The position numbers and the translations under genes are program-made. A stretch of DNA of 64,000 bases from Toxonevra muliebris (lineage: Eukaryota > Arthropoda > Insecta > Diptera > Pallopteridae). Position 1 is the stretch's first letter. Every line of letters begins with the position of its first letter. Shown here piece after piece: positions 48,001 through 60,739 of the stretch. Location: assembly GCA_963691655.1 (NCBI GenBank), contig OY829326.1, forward strand, positions 139,890,998 to 139,954,997. Direction: 5' to 3'. The notes beneath the pieces were generated by a model. It did not search any database. It was not told the origin of the DNA and was given only the letters and a program-made list of their open reading frames with translations.

Positions 48001-50020
48001 TGTAGTTGTTGTTGCTCATAATGCTGCTGGACATGTTGTTACTGTTATTGCTGTTTATATCTCTCTCTGACTGTGGGGGACAATCTTCGGTTTTAGTTTT
48101 CTTAAGGCGAAAATAAATGTTCAATGCAAGTTAAAAAAAATATAATAAATTCTACAAATGCGAATTTGTAATTCTGTATGTAACTTTGAAGAGCTCAGCA
48201 ATTCAGCAAAAAACAAAAAGCACGTAAGTTGTTTTTGGATTTGCAAATATTTTAACAAATTAGCAAAAAAAAAAATAATGAAATCATCAATTCGACTATG
48301 AATATTGTAAAGGTAATCCCTAGTAATTCACAATAAATAAATAGTAACACTAACAGTTTCAGAAATTCGAAGAAAATATTCATAAATAATTTTTATCAAA
48401 CTGATTTTTAAATACAATAAATTAAATCAATGATACATTTGATGGACCCTATAAAATTTAAATTTTAGGAAAAATTAACCTCAAAAAAATGGCCAAAAGT
48501 AACAAAAAATTCCCAGAATAATCAAATTAAATTTTTTCAAATAAATATTATTCAATGTGCATTCTAGTGCATTTTTTATCGTGAGGGGCATAATTTCATT
48601 AACTCATTGACTTCCCACTACTCATGATGTACCCAACCTCAAAAAAATTTACCGGAAATTGTAGAGGCTAATTTTTTTCAAATGATCATCATTGGGAATT
48701 TAAGCCATTATCAATGATAAGGAACCCGGATGAGGTTGGCTTATATTCACTAAATTCGTGAAGTCGTGAAGCATTAAAAGAGATCTTTCTAGTCGTGGTG
48801 CTCTGAGCAATAATGCGTTAAAAAATTAATTTTAAGATGGGTTTTGCTAATAAGATGGAGTTTTGCTAATAAGATGGAGTTTTTGCGAAAGAATTTTTCA
48901 CGTTGAACACGAATCTGAAGTCAAAAACTTCCCATCACGCAACGTTTTAGGAAAAAAATGGAGTTCAAGCAAGTCTTATTTTACAAGGATCCGATAATTT
49001 TTTCTATTTTTATTAATTTTTAATCTTTTCAAACTGATTCAGGACGAAACCTTAAATCAAAAACAGTTACTGACCCAGAAAAACTATGAATGCAGGAGTG
49101 CTCAGTATTACCTTCTCTTTTTGAATCCGTAGTCAAACCTCATGTCGAAGAAAACAAATCGGATTTGATCGCATAGTGTAACTAAGATTTCAAATTTATT
49201 TTTTATATTTGACTTTTTAGAAAAAAAAAAACCGATGGAAGTAAAAAATATCGTTAAATAGATTTTATTTTGACTTGTTTTTCATTCATTGGCAATTAAT
49301 CTCAAAAAGAAGAATAAAGTTTCCAAATTCCGGGGGGGGGGGGGGTAGAACCCCCAAACCCCCACCCCTCTAAATACGGCCTTGGGTCCCAGTAACTGAG
49401 GCTAGTTTTGTGCGGAAGAAATCTCTTTATAAAAAACAAATATCAAAAGAGAACCAAATTACTCGTTGGTGTTTGTTTTGTTATTTGTGTATGCAGATAA
49501 TTCGTTAAATAATTCTGAGAGATGCCGTTACTCATGTCTTCTCTCTTTCGCTTATTTATTATTAACTCCCGCTTAAGCAATGATTTTTTCAACGATAAAT
49601 GCAATGCTTTGTTCAATGAGCGAATTTTGAAAAACTTCCGACGTTAATATTTTGGATTTGGCTTAACCGATTAAATCTGATAACTTTTGGCTAACCTACT
49701 CGTCAAGCTCTTTAAATTGATATATAATATGATATCGTAGCACTTCTGGATCTTCTGGAATAAAAATGTAATTACACTAATAAATGTATAGATTATTTGT
49801 ACCGCTATTATGGTGAGAATTTTATTGAAAACCAACAATAATTGAGAGAGTATTTAATAATCTGCTTGTCCTTGTCTCTGTGCATGTTTGCCATACTAAA
49901 CATTTTTAAACGAATTATATTAGCTTCAGCCAAATTCTTGCCTCGTCATTTCCCGCATTAATTGGAATTTTGTATTATGCTTGCATCAGTGCTTAAACTT
50001 TAAATATAAACGTCAAGATA
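45001..50020. other. long AT-rich non-coding stretch
   Basis: No gene or element recognised over 5 kb. GAT triplets at 45655-45680, AT-rich AATTAA-rich sequence at 46610-46960, long poly-A at 47671-47690, long poly-T at 47980-48000, a three-unit ~19-bp direct repeat at 48833-48884 (units begin TAAGATGG) and a run of 14 G at 49332-49345 followed by C-rich sequence. Frames at 47619-47879 and 46153-46344 show no domain. Confidence 0.45.
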
Positions 50021-50096
50021 GTTGCCAACTATTACTAAATACAGAAAGTATTTAATGATAGTTGGCAACAGAAAGTATTTAATAATAGTTGGCAAC
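50021..50096. repeat. hairpin plus 27-bp tandem duplication
   Basis: The arm GTTGCCAACTATTACTAAAT (from 50021) is an inverted match, with about three mismatches in 22 bases, of 50048-50069, leaving a five-base loop AGAAA. Loop plus right arm (50043-50069) is then duplicated in tandem with one change at 50070-50096 (AGAAAGTATTTAAT then AATAGTTGGCAAC). It could be one end of a foldback element or a slippage product of a hairpin. Confidence 0.75.
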
Positions 50097-51827
50097 GCAT
50101 TCGGCACGAAAAGGCGCTTAACAAACGAGAGTAATCTCTCACCTAAGTCTCATGTCGAACTCTCCAGCCAATCTATCTCACATACCTCAACTTCTCAACT
50201 TCTCTTTCCCTCTCAACATCTATCATTTACTTTCTCATCTATATATATATATCTTCCATTTTGGCCCAAAAACAATTTCAATCATTCGACTCTCACACAT
50301 ATTGCACACTTCTTACGATTTTCACATAGAATGTAAAGTATGTAAGTATATGTTGTAATTCGTGTATTTGTAAAAATGCATTTTAGCGCATTTATACATT
50401 TTCGCACTTTCGATTCGTTCGTTTTGTATTGTTTGTTTTTGTTCGAATGTTTACTTGATTTCGTATGCGTCACGTACTCACTCTCTCACTGTACTTCACA
50501 CACCGCTCTGTATGAAGTGCATTGTAGTTGGTAAGTATGTATGTATTCTTTTGATTGACATTGAAATGAGAAGTGCGGTGTACGAGTATGTATGCAAAAG
50601 CAAGCAAAAAAAAAAAAAATCATGTATGAAAAATGCCATATTTGTTGTGCGAAAAAGAGAGAACAAATGAAATGGCAGAACTAGCATTTCGAAGAAGAAG
50701 AATAAGCAGCATAAGAAGAATGCATTATATGTCACTTTTAAACAACAACAACAACAACAAAATAATACAAAAATGAGGCGTTAATTTTATGCCAAAACGT
50801 TGACGCCATTATTATTATCCAACTAGCTGTGTATGTATGTCTGTCTGTAAATATGTATGCATGTAGGAGTAGCTTTGAATTGTTATTATTTTGCTTCTTT
50901 TTTTTATTGTTGCATTTAATTTGTATGTTGTTGTCAGTTGCAGTAAGTGTTTGAAATTGTTATTGTAATAGTGATAATATGCGAAATTATGAGTTTCTTG
51001 TCGCAATTCTCTCATTCGCCTCTGCCTAAATGCTAGTGCAAAAATATCAGTTTAGCTGCTATTTTACTAGACAATAGCTAGTACTAGGATGCGTGATAAA
51101 ATATCAAGGTCACACACTTACTGCTCGATCCAAGGGGGGGAGGGGGCGGGTTTAGAAAAGTGATTAAACGATTGAAATATAGATATATTTTCATGATCAC
51201 TAACAGATCCAAGAAGGGAGAAACCAGTTCCCTCTCCCCACAAAGGCACTTCAGTTAATATTATCGATGCTACTGAATTAAAATACGAAAAAGTCTCTAG
51301 ATCGGTTTTTAATAGAAACTCTTTAAAAATCTCTATCATAAAAGCTTCTCCAGAAAGGAGTATCAAAAACTACGCAAAAGAATTTCTGGTCACATTTATC
51401 CATTTTCAATTTCTGATTCAAGCAGAGCGATTAAAACTAAAATGGAATCGGCTTTTTAAATGATGCAAAAACACTTTAGTACAGCAAAAAAATTAAGAAA
51501 CATTGAAATGATCGCTGATTTCTGTGGCAAATTAGCAAAACTATCAATTTAATAATTTGGGGATGGAAATCGTGAGGGCTTGAGATTCCTTGGGAGAATA
51601 AAAACCCGAAAAGCCAAGATCAACATCAAAAACAATGGCCAGAACTGCTGCTTATTATCATTTTATCGGAATGATTCCGATTTTTTGAGGTGAGTTCAGA
51701 TTTCCGAAAACGACAGCATTACATATAATAGAATTATTTCGGGTTTTATTTTCTTGTGGTGTGATTTTTATTCCGATATTAAGTTGAACAAACTATGTGT
51801 ATGTAGTTTAAAACAAATTTAATTTGA
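50097..51827. other. non-coding DNA
   Basis: No gene recognised. CT-rich 50140-50240, A-run at 50607-50620, (CAA)n at 50742-50760 and a G-rich tract at 51132-51150. Confidence 0.45.
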
Positions 51828-51887
51828 GCCTGGTTCAGGAACGGCTCAGCGACAAGTTGCCATATGGCACCGCCAGGCATTACTGGG
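51828..51887 (-). mobile_element. TTAA MITE copy 2 (truncated), same family as 1716-1845
   Basis: On the minus strand it starts CCCAGTAATGCCTGGCGGTG and goes on through CCATATGGCA, GCTGAGCCGT and CCTGAACCAGG, closely following 1716-1775. It abuts TTAA at 51888-51891. The far half of the element is not recognisable, so it is truncated or eroded. Confidence 0.75.
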
Positions 51888-51987
51888 TTAATAAGATAGA
51901 CTAGCCAGTTCGAGCTTTTGTTTTTAAATACTTGATTAAAAACTGCATTGATTTAATATTAAAAATTATAGTAACTGTAGGTACAGT

Positions 51988-52744
51988 TAGTGTTGATTCG
52001 ATACCCACATAGTATCGATACTTTTACTCATTACTTGTATCGATGATACCGAAAATATTGGAAAAAAGTATCGAATATGTACTTGTATCGAATACTCGTT
52101 TAAAGAGACAAATTAGTCTTTTTTTAAGTTGATGTCAAGGAAAACATTCAAGCCAGAACGGCCCATTGTTATATAACACGGTTGAACCTACAGTTTACAC
52201 TACTCAAGAGGAGTTTTTCGCCAATAAATCATGGTTTTGAGATATTTCCACTGGAAACACGTGAATCATATAGAAATGACGTTAATTTAATTTAGCAAAT
52301 CGCTAGAAAATTTATAGTAGAAGGAAAACTAACCAACAGATTAAAGCTTGTTAAAAATATTTTATTTTAATGAAGAGGTTTCAACAAACATTATGTTCTA
52401 CATGCATGGCCGGAAATATCTTCTAGAATTGTACTGCAATATTGTCATACATTGAAATATTGCAATATGGACTGAAATATTTTGAATAATTCTGCAGTAG
52501 CATTTGGAAATATTTTATTGATTGTTGTAAAATATTGTAAAATGATCCACAATTTTAAATATTGTATAGCAATATTTCAGTTTTTTAAATAAACATTTTC
52601 CAAAAGTATCGGGTATCCGATACTGACCATTTTTTCCGATACCAAGTAAAATACTTATGTTATAGCATCGGGTAAAAAAAGTACTTGAATCGAATGAAAA
52701 GTATCGAGTTTTTACTTGTATTTACATGTATCGAATCATCACTA
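51988..52744. mobile_element. complete 757-bp hAT-type MITE with 8-bp TSD
   Basis: The ends are TAGTGTTGATTCGATAC on the left and, reading inward from the right, TAGTGATGATTCGATAC, differing at one base. They are flanked by the same 8-bp sequence GGTACAGT at 51980-51987 and 52745-52752. An 8-bp target duplication with TAGTG...CACTA ends is the hallmark of hAT transposons. Inside both ends the word GTATCG or its complement CGATAC recurs many times within about 120 bases, as expected for subterminal transposase-binding repeats. No transposase frame is present, so it is non-autonomous. Confidence 0.92.
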
Positions 52745-52752
52745 GGTACAGT

Positions 52753-55700
52753 ACTGCGATACTTGTACATGGATCTGTGAAAGATCCCAATTTCAAGCCC
52801 CTGATCAGAAAATTATTTCAAAAAGTGAAAATTATTAAGAAATACTAGCTTTGTCGTTTGAATTAGCCATGAAACTGTATACGTTACATCAATATTTAAA
52901 TAAATTGAACATGCATAAAACCACTGAATTAAGTTGTTTAGTCTCGGCCTGTAAGAAAAAATTGCGAAAATCTTTTTCTAGTAATAATTTCACATGAACT
53001 CAGGTGGAGACTTCTCACGTGAACTAAAACCTAACCCTGTTCTATAAATTTTACTTGCATTTACAGAAATTCGTCAATGTTGGTGTACCAACCTATGCAA
53101 AATTTTTTAGGAATATTATTATAAAGTTCTCCTTCTTCTCTGTTCATTTCTTGTTGTTTTGATGGCATGCGCCTATCTGACAATTGCATCATCAGCATCT
53201 GTATACATGTCATTTTTCAGTGCATACTGATTTTATTTTAACAAACTGAACTCATTTTTCTTTGCTTATAATTATGCACACTTGCATGAGCGCAACACAA
53301 TGAGGCAAACAAGCAAAGAGTGTAAGAGTGCAGCAACATTGCCAGCCATTGCATTTTTAAGCTTTGCGAAGCAGAAAAAGAAGAAGAAAAAGTGTGCGAA
53401 TGCCACTCTTGTTACATACATACTGTATCTGTATAGAACAGACACACATACACCTTCAAATAGTGTCAGGTTACACACTACAAATGCTTCAGATGCACAC
53501 ACACACACACACACACAAACAGAGAATATGCAGAGATACGCGTTACTGCAATCTGAAGCAATGCAAAAACAAAAAATAAAAAAATTTAAATTTGCATCGA
53601 GGAGTGGCGCTGTGGTTGGTTTTTTTTCCTGCAGTAAATTGTGCTGAAGTCACCTTCTTTTTTTTTTTTCTTTTTTTGCTGATGCTTTCTTGCAATGCAT
53701 TCCAATTCTGGTGCAGTTTTCTCCCTACTCCTTCTCTTCTCACATCAACATCATCGCCGTCATTATCACCAACACACCACACACCACACACACACACAAC
53801 GCTAATGAAGAAGAAGCACAAGTTTTGAGACAACAACGAAAAAATTAAAATGGCTGCACTATGGCGGAAATATGCGAGAAAGGGCGCGATAATTAGTGCA
53901 GCAACAACAGCATAACAAAACAACAACAATAATAATAGCTGCAGCAGTTGCTGACGAATAAGAAAGAGCATGAGTAGCGAGTGTGAGTATGAGAATGTGT
54001 GTGAGTGTTTCTTTTTTTGTTCTGTTGGTGTGGCAGCCTCAAGTGGGTGTGATGAATGTGAATGTCGACAATAATAAGGCTGATGATGTTTCTGTTGTTG
54101 TTCTTGGTGCTGACGATGTTGATGATGAGCATTTGAGTAAGTATGAGAGAAGGCGATGTTTTTTCTCTATGTATGCACGAATGTGTGCTGTGTGAGTGTT
54201 CGAGTGTAAAAAAATTGCATCAACTCATCAACTCAACAACATAAAAAAAAAAAATTGGAATGTACATAAAGAAGAAAAGTCTAACGAATGAACGAAAATT
54301 TAAATGGTGAATTTATTATGGCAGCGAGCGACATCCGCATCCGGTTTAAATGCAATTTCCTGGCTTAAATAATGCAATTAGCTTTCAAGAATAAATGAAG
54401 TGTTCATTCTAATGCTAATGCATAAGAGAAAAAAAAATATGAAATAAAAAAATAAATAAAAAACTTCAAGTGCTGAAATTGGCAAAAATTAAAAAAAAAA
54501 AAAATATTAAAAATCTGCTAAAGCATTTTTCAATAAACGTATCAACAAAGAAAGCAAGAAAATAATGCAAAAAAGAAAGGCGCAAATGTCAATGGTTGTT
54601 AATGTAAAGTAGAGCGAGCAAGTAAGGGAATGAGAGTGAGCGTAAGTCTCCCGAGAGCACTTCACTTGCTGCTGCACTGTTGAATGTGGTCTGGTGGTCT
54701 TTGTTTGCTGCTGCTGTACTGCTGCAGCTGTTAAAATACTTTACACTTTTTTCTATTTTATTATTTTTTTTTTTTTTTTTTTTCTCCGCACTAAGCATTT
54801 TTCATTCTATATTGCTTAGGGTATCTTTCATCCAAGTTTATTTCATTTTTATTTCTTCTGGAATTTTTGCATTTGACAGACAGAAATCTCCCATTCTTTT
54901 CATTTTTGTTTTTTTTTGATATTATATAAAATTTATTATTCTTTGCTTTACTTACTTAGTTTTGTTGCATAAAAAGTTATGCATATCTTTAGGCTAATTT
55001 GCAATTTATTTATTTATATTTTATACTTAACAATAACATCAAGTTGAAAGTGTTCTTTGTGTGTAATAGTGTTGATGATGACTGCTGCATGTAGCAGTTT
55101 TGTATACTGTCAAAGTTTTTCTATGCTCGATTGTAGCACTTAAAGTTTTTAGAACGTTTTTGTTTTTGTGTCTATCTAATTGTAAGTAAATAAATGCCAT
55201 AAATCTTTTATTTTTCTACATAATTCCAAGTGTAATTGTGTTTGATATGACTTTTATTTAACGTGAAATGCAATTTTTTAGAAGCTTTCTGTTAATTTTT
55301 GTTATGGCAAGCATGAACTCTAATATTTCTGAATGTAAAGTTGGGTGTGTGGTTAATATTAGTTCTGGATAGTGAACATTTTTTCTTAAGTAAAATTTTA
55401 CATAAATATGTTAGGATTTCGTATTTACTTTTTTCGGATCAGTTAGAATATCGGTGATGTCTTTAACTATTCATATTAGAGAACTTTGCATCATTAAAAG
55501 TTCTGGGTAGCAAAGCACTTTTTCTGAGGAATATTTTTATGCCGATTACAGCCCTTCACTTTTGGTCGAACTTTGTAGAAAAAATTTGGGAAAAAATTTT
55601 CACAAAAGTATTTTGAACGAATTCCATTTAATATTTCTAAGGATTTTACTGGTTATACAGACCCCGTAAAGAGCTTGGCTTGACTTCATTTTTTACTCTG

Positions 55701-55899
55701 TATATATTTTAAAACTTTTTTAAATGCTTAAATGTTTTAAGAAATCGGTGTTTTAGAAATTGACTAAATATTTAACTAGAAATTATCTTAAATAAAAATT
55801 TTAAGATTATTATCTGAAAATTTTAAGATTTTTCGAGATTTGACCAGATTTGAACTCTCTATCACTATCCAAAACCTTTTTAATAATTGAATTTAACTG
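52753..55899. other. non-coding DNA with microsatellites
   Basis: No gene recognised. (CA)n at 53490-53517 and about 53760-53800, T-runs at 53656-53678 and 54763-54783, GTT/GAT-rich 54070-54130. The block 53890-54660 is GC-richer than its surroundings, but no exon can be supported. Confidence 0.45.
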
Positions 55900-57140
55900 C
55901 CGATCCCGGCATGGAACATTCATTGAAGAAAATGAGAAAATTTAATAGTCAAATCGATTTAAGAAATCCAGATATTGAATTCAGAAATCGTCAATTGTAT
56001 TACAAAAAAAGAAAAGAATCAAAATGACTTCAAAAATCATAAATTTGAATTTATTTAAAATCAAATTAATTTCAGAAATAGTCCGGTTGAATTCGGAAAA
56101 GTCAAAGTGATTTCAAAAATCTTGAATTTGAATTTATAAGTGTCAAATAGATTTAAAAAATCCTTTTGGAAATAAATTTTCTTAAAGGGCTGTAAATAAA
56201 AATATTGTAGAAGCTGCAATTATAATTTAAAACACTCTATATTCAGATCAAAAACCATTCTTGAAATTCCATTGATATAATTTAAAATTAAAATATTGCA
56301 CCAGTTCGGTATTTGTATTAAAAAATATATCATAAAATATTTTCCATCTGAACTCCTGTTAAGCATTTTTTCCTTTTTTATACAGAATTATCAATTTGAA
56401 TTTTTAACGAGACAATTTGATTTCAAAAATCGTTAATATGAATTAAAAAGAGAAAAATTGATTTCAAAATTCATGAAATTGTATTCAAAAAAAGTAGAAT
56501 TAAGTTTAGAAAAGTCAAATTGATTTCATAAATCATGAATTTGAATTCAAATAAATCAAAAATATTTCAGAAATTCTCAATTTGAACTCAGAAGGCTCAA
56601 ATTGATTTCAGAAATCGCCAGTTTGAGTTCAATTCAAAAGAACCAAATTGATTTAAAAAATATTCAAATTGAATTCAGAATAGTTAAATTGATTGACGAA
56701 ATCGTCAATTTGAGTTCAAATAAATCAAAATTGTTTCAGAAATTGCCAATTTGAATTAATAAAACACAAATTCATGTCTAAAATCATCAAATTGAATACA
56801 TGAAGAATCAAATTTATTTCAGAAATCCTCAGTTTAAATTAGAAAGAACTAAATTGATTTCAAAAATCACCAGTTTGAGTTCGATTCAAAAGAACCAAAT
56901 TGATTTAAAATATATTCAAACTGAATTCAGAAGAGACAAATCGATTTGCGAAATCATCAATTTGAATTAAAAAGACACAAATTCATGTCTAAAATCACCA
57001 AACTGAATACATAAAGAGTCAAATTTATTTCAGAAATTGTCAGTTTAAATTAGGAAGAACTGAAGCAAATTGATTTTAGAAATCGCTAAATTGGTCAATT
57101 GGTCAAATCGTCAATTTTAATTCAAAAAAACTAAATTGAT
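55900..57140. repeat. degenerate ~41-bp repeat with higher-order duplication
   Basis: The block is built of variants of AATTTGAATTCAGAAAAGTC then AAATTGATTTCAGAAATC, about 41 bases per unit. A larger segment is duplicated: AGTTTGAGTTC(A/G)ATTCAAAA occurs at 56610 and 56871 (offset 261), and ACACAAATTCATGTCTAAAA at 56764 and 56975 (offset 211), so the higher-order copies differ by an indel of about 50 bases. No coding potential. Confidence 0.8.
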
Positions 57141-59950
57141 TTCAAAAAAGTTCAGAAAAATCAAATCGTTATCAGAAACTGTTAATTTAATTTCAGTTAT
57201 TTTAGAAAATAATACAATCATCTCTTTACTGCAGAATTTCGTATTGAAAGATCATCGCTGCCAATCCATTACCACAGCACCAGCATTGTTGACTGCACTG
57301 ATTGAGGCGGGAAGCAGTTGTATCGCTCTGAATTCAAAATGACCCTTTCTGAATTCCAAACGGTGTTTTTCGAACTCATTTTGACATATCTATATTTAAA
57401 ATGAAATTGGTGTAGAATTAGTTCTACGTAAAAGTATTTTAAGGGTAGAAAACGAAGTATTTTACTTTTAATCTTTCGTATTAAAAAAAAAAATATTCTG
57501 CATAGTTTCAAATAAAAAGAAAATTAATGATGCTAATCTCTGAAAAAGTTGAGCTATCATTACTTATTTATACTCTTTGATTATGATAAAAAAAAAAATA
57601 CCAAAAATTTTGCTTTTATTTTCGTATTTTTCAGCTTCTCAAGAAATTATTGTCTACGACTATTTTTGATAAAGGTCATGGCTATGACCTTTTGACATAA
57701 TCCTCTTAAAATTTGAAGAAGACTTTGAGTGTACGCAGTACCGGAGACAAGAGGGATAGGATTTGGGGTTAACTCTCCCGCTCTTTCTTCCCGATGAATA
57801 TTGCACAGAAATCAGGGAACAAAATTTAAATGAAGAAAATTTTAAACCCCTATTTTTTCGCAATCGTTGAATCCGCTAGTCGCAAAAAAAATTCAATGCA
57901 ATATTTTTTTTTTTTTTTTGACAAAAATTTAACAAAATAATTATAAACCTTTTGAATATCATCATCAAAAAAAAATTACAACAAAAATTTTTGGTTTACC
58001 AATAATTATCAAAACAATATTTTGTTAAATAACTTTTCAGTTTCACTTAATGCAAACATAGTTACATACTTCCATTAAAAACTTCCTTCAAGGCTTATGT
58101 AAAAAAGGTAGCTAAACTAAACATAACCTCAAAACAATCAAAATTGAAAATGTGTTAATTATAATTAAAACTTCTAATATTAATTGTTATTGAAAATAAT
58201 TGTTGTTTGTTATTGTTATACATCTATACATATACCTGGTGATTATTATTATTATTGTTTTTGTTGTTGTTATCAAAATTGTTGCCAAAGTAATTATTGG
58301 CAGCTGCATATGCTTACATACATATACATGCATACATATGTATATGCACATTTAGATCTAACAAAATGCATATAAATTGCAATTTTACTAGAAAACGCAT
58401 TTGTAAATTATAGTAAAATAAAATCAAAGGGACAAAGTTTTAATTGACAATTATGTGTAAAACTTAGCTACAGGATAAAATATGACACATACATATATAT
58501 GCAAGCATATATACATGCATAAACAAATGCGAATATATTATCAGCTTATGTGCATAGGTAAATGTAGTAGAAAATATTGTTGCACTCACTTTACAACTCT
58601 AAACACAAACTTTCAAAATAATCTGGGTGTATATATATTTCCATAACAATATTTTCTATGGAATTAACTAAAAATAACTTGACCGACCATTCTTCGTCAA
58701 TAGCTGGAAATGTCTGTTTAATGACTGAGAGACACTTTAGCTATTACACTGTGCACATCATACTCGGTCTCATTAAATTGAATATGAAAACTTTTATAGT
58801 TTAAAACTTTATGAGTGCACAAACTTTAACTTCATTGATCAGTATTTCAACATAAAACCTCAAACTATTTCAATATTCATAGATTGCATGGAAAGTATTA
58901 ACTGGCAATATTGTAAATAATTGCTTTATAATTGTCATCAATAAATAAAGCTTGTCATTAAGTTATTTGTAAAGTGAGCTGCAAAGTTATGGGTATGGGA
59001 AATTAAGACATTTAAACTATGTCTAATAATATGAACAATTAATTGGAAGTTTTATTGTGGTGGGCGCGAGAGTAAGAGTGTTGAGAGAGAAGTGGAAGTT
59101 GGAAGTATGTATGTACTTGCCATAAGGTGGCATTGTCATTATATTAAAGTACCATAAATTACTTAGAATTGTTTATCGAAATTGGAACTTAATTTTTGTA
59201 TTTGGTGAGGGATTGGAAAACTATAGTAAATTGTGGAATTAAGTTAAAAATACTTTTAGGTCATGTGTTTAATAAGTAAATATTTTTTCATGCTAAGTAT
59301 TCATGAAATTTTTTTCAACATTAAGATGTGCGTTTTTTGGTTGCGGTGTAGATTCAGTATTTTCTGCAAAGATATGGAAATGAGGGAATATATCCGGTCT
59401 TACATTGCTGCGAAGAATTGCAACTAATTGTGCTCAAGTAATGTTTAGAGCTGATCCTGGACTTGTTAATTCAATGGCCTTTTCATTGCCTTCAATGTTT
59501 TTATGAATATTCTTTTGATTATGGAAGCGAAATTATGCCAACGTCAATCCTATGACTTAGAGAAGCAAATATTTCTCTATACAATGTAGAAAGAATAAAA
59601 GAAATACTGATACAAATTAATCCAAATTCAGTTCAAACTCGTAGAAATACACTTCAGAATAACTATTGCTACGTCTACATCTTACATTAGAAAAACCTTC
59701 CGTCTGCACTTCTGCTCCCGACTGTGTAAGCTCATTCCAAACTTCCATCTTCATAGTAATCTCAACAAAACTTTGTAAAAACAAGGAACAGGCCATGCTC
59801 TGAGTTGGATGAAATCAGTCAAGTGGGCTTGGCACCTCCCACACCAAGCGAAAATTTCTTAAAGTGAAATAGTTTAGTAAATGAAACTAAATTGCTTTCA
59901 ACAACATCGTGCAATAGCCACCACTACCTTCCATACAAGTAAAAATTTTG
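57141..59950. other. AT-rich non-coding DNA
   Basis: No gene or element recognised. Poly-A/T tracts at 57482-57492 and 57905-57920, ATT/TTG triplets near 58240-58275 and CATA/TATG-type repeats at 58310-58350 and 58485-58520. Confidence 0.45.
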
Positions 59951-59984
59951 AAAAGCAATATCTAAAACGTAATTAGCATCAATG

Positions 59985-60415
59985 CAACAAGTAACGGTAT
60001 TAGAATCAAATGGTTGCGCCTACGGCATTGCGAATTTGTGTCTACGGAGGCTCGGGAATGTAGATTTTAACATCACGCAGCTGCTAAGCGGCCATGCGCG
60101 CTTTAAGGAGTACCTGCATAGATTCGGACATGACGATGACCCATACTGCCCAACATGCCCGCATGAAAATGAAAACCCGCGGCATGTGCTAATTGATTGC
60201 GCGAAACCGAGAGGGAGGAGCTGAAGAGACCAACGCAAGAGAACTTTACCACACAGATGTGCGAATCGGTGGGAAAATGGAAGTCGACATGCACAGCGAC
60301 TGCGCGGATAATGATCAAGCTACGCGGCACTGAAAGAGAGAGAAGGATAACAAAACAGCAGGAACAGATTGAGAACTAGATAGAGCTGCTAGATCCGTCC
60401 CCGCGAAGTAATACC
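59985..60415 (+). pseudogene. R1-like LINE 3' end, second copy
   Basis: The sequence from about 60050 is closely related to 15955-16330. It reads LGNVDFNITQLLSGHARFKE then YLHRFGHDDDPYCPTC and NPRHVLIDC, containing the Cys-Cys-His-Cys knuckle. Relative to the first copy, seven bases are missing near 60204 (GCGCGAAACCGAG against a longer GCGCACGCTTCGAAAACGAG), shifting the frame into ELKRPTQENFTTQMCESVGK. The 3' part (CCCGCGAAGTAATACCTACG) also matches 16347-16368. It is a short, 5'-truncated LINE insertion, immediately followed by a SINE. Confidence 0.85.
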
Positions 60416-60434
60416 TACGGCCGGTTCCAAACGG

Positions 60435-60640
60435 TAGTGTTGCGATTTGTTATCACTTGGTGGTTTTGCCGTTGCGTCACAAGCGGTGCACACTTTCTTA
60501 TCATTCTCATTCACTGCATATCGACAGTTAATATAAGAAGGTTATGAGAATTAACTGCCTGACCAAGACGGGAATCGAAATCGCAACCTCGCGGGTGAAA
60601 GTCTAGTGCACTACCCACTAGACCATAGACCCAAAAGCCT
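60435..60640 (-). mobile_element. tRNA-Glu-like SINE or tRNA pseudogene
   Basis: On the minus strand 60632-60562 reads GGTCTATGGTCTAGTGGGTA, then GACTTTCACCCGCGAGG and ATTTCGATTCCCG. A box TGGTCTAGTGGG (60614-60625) and a B box close to GATTTCGATTCC are well placed. The CTTTCACCC anticodon-arm word with UUC resembles insect tRNA-Glu. Stem pairing is poor (the acceptor ends GGTCTAT and TCTTGGT do not pair), so it is not a working tRNA. About 120 bases of unique body follow to about 60435. Its body differs from the SINE at 32405, so it would be a separate family. Confidence 0.6.
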
Positions 60641-60739
60641 CAACTTCTTTCTTCTTAAAACAATGGAGAAAACTTTTGATCAAAACATTAGAGGGGAATA
60701 TCTTACCATAAGTCTACTACAGAAATGTTAAATTGCTTT

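Noticed and set aside
53543..53971. Minus-strand open frame of 142 codons with hydrophobic runs
   Set aside because: Hydrophobic runs arise from CAA and CA repeats; no homology recognised and codon pattern is simple-sequence.
60562..60632. Functional tRNA-Glu gene
   Set aside because: Pol III boxes are visible but the acceptor ends do not pair and the T arm is altered. It fits a SINE head or pseudogene better.
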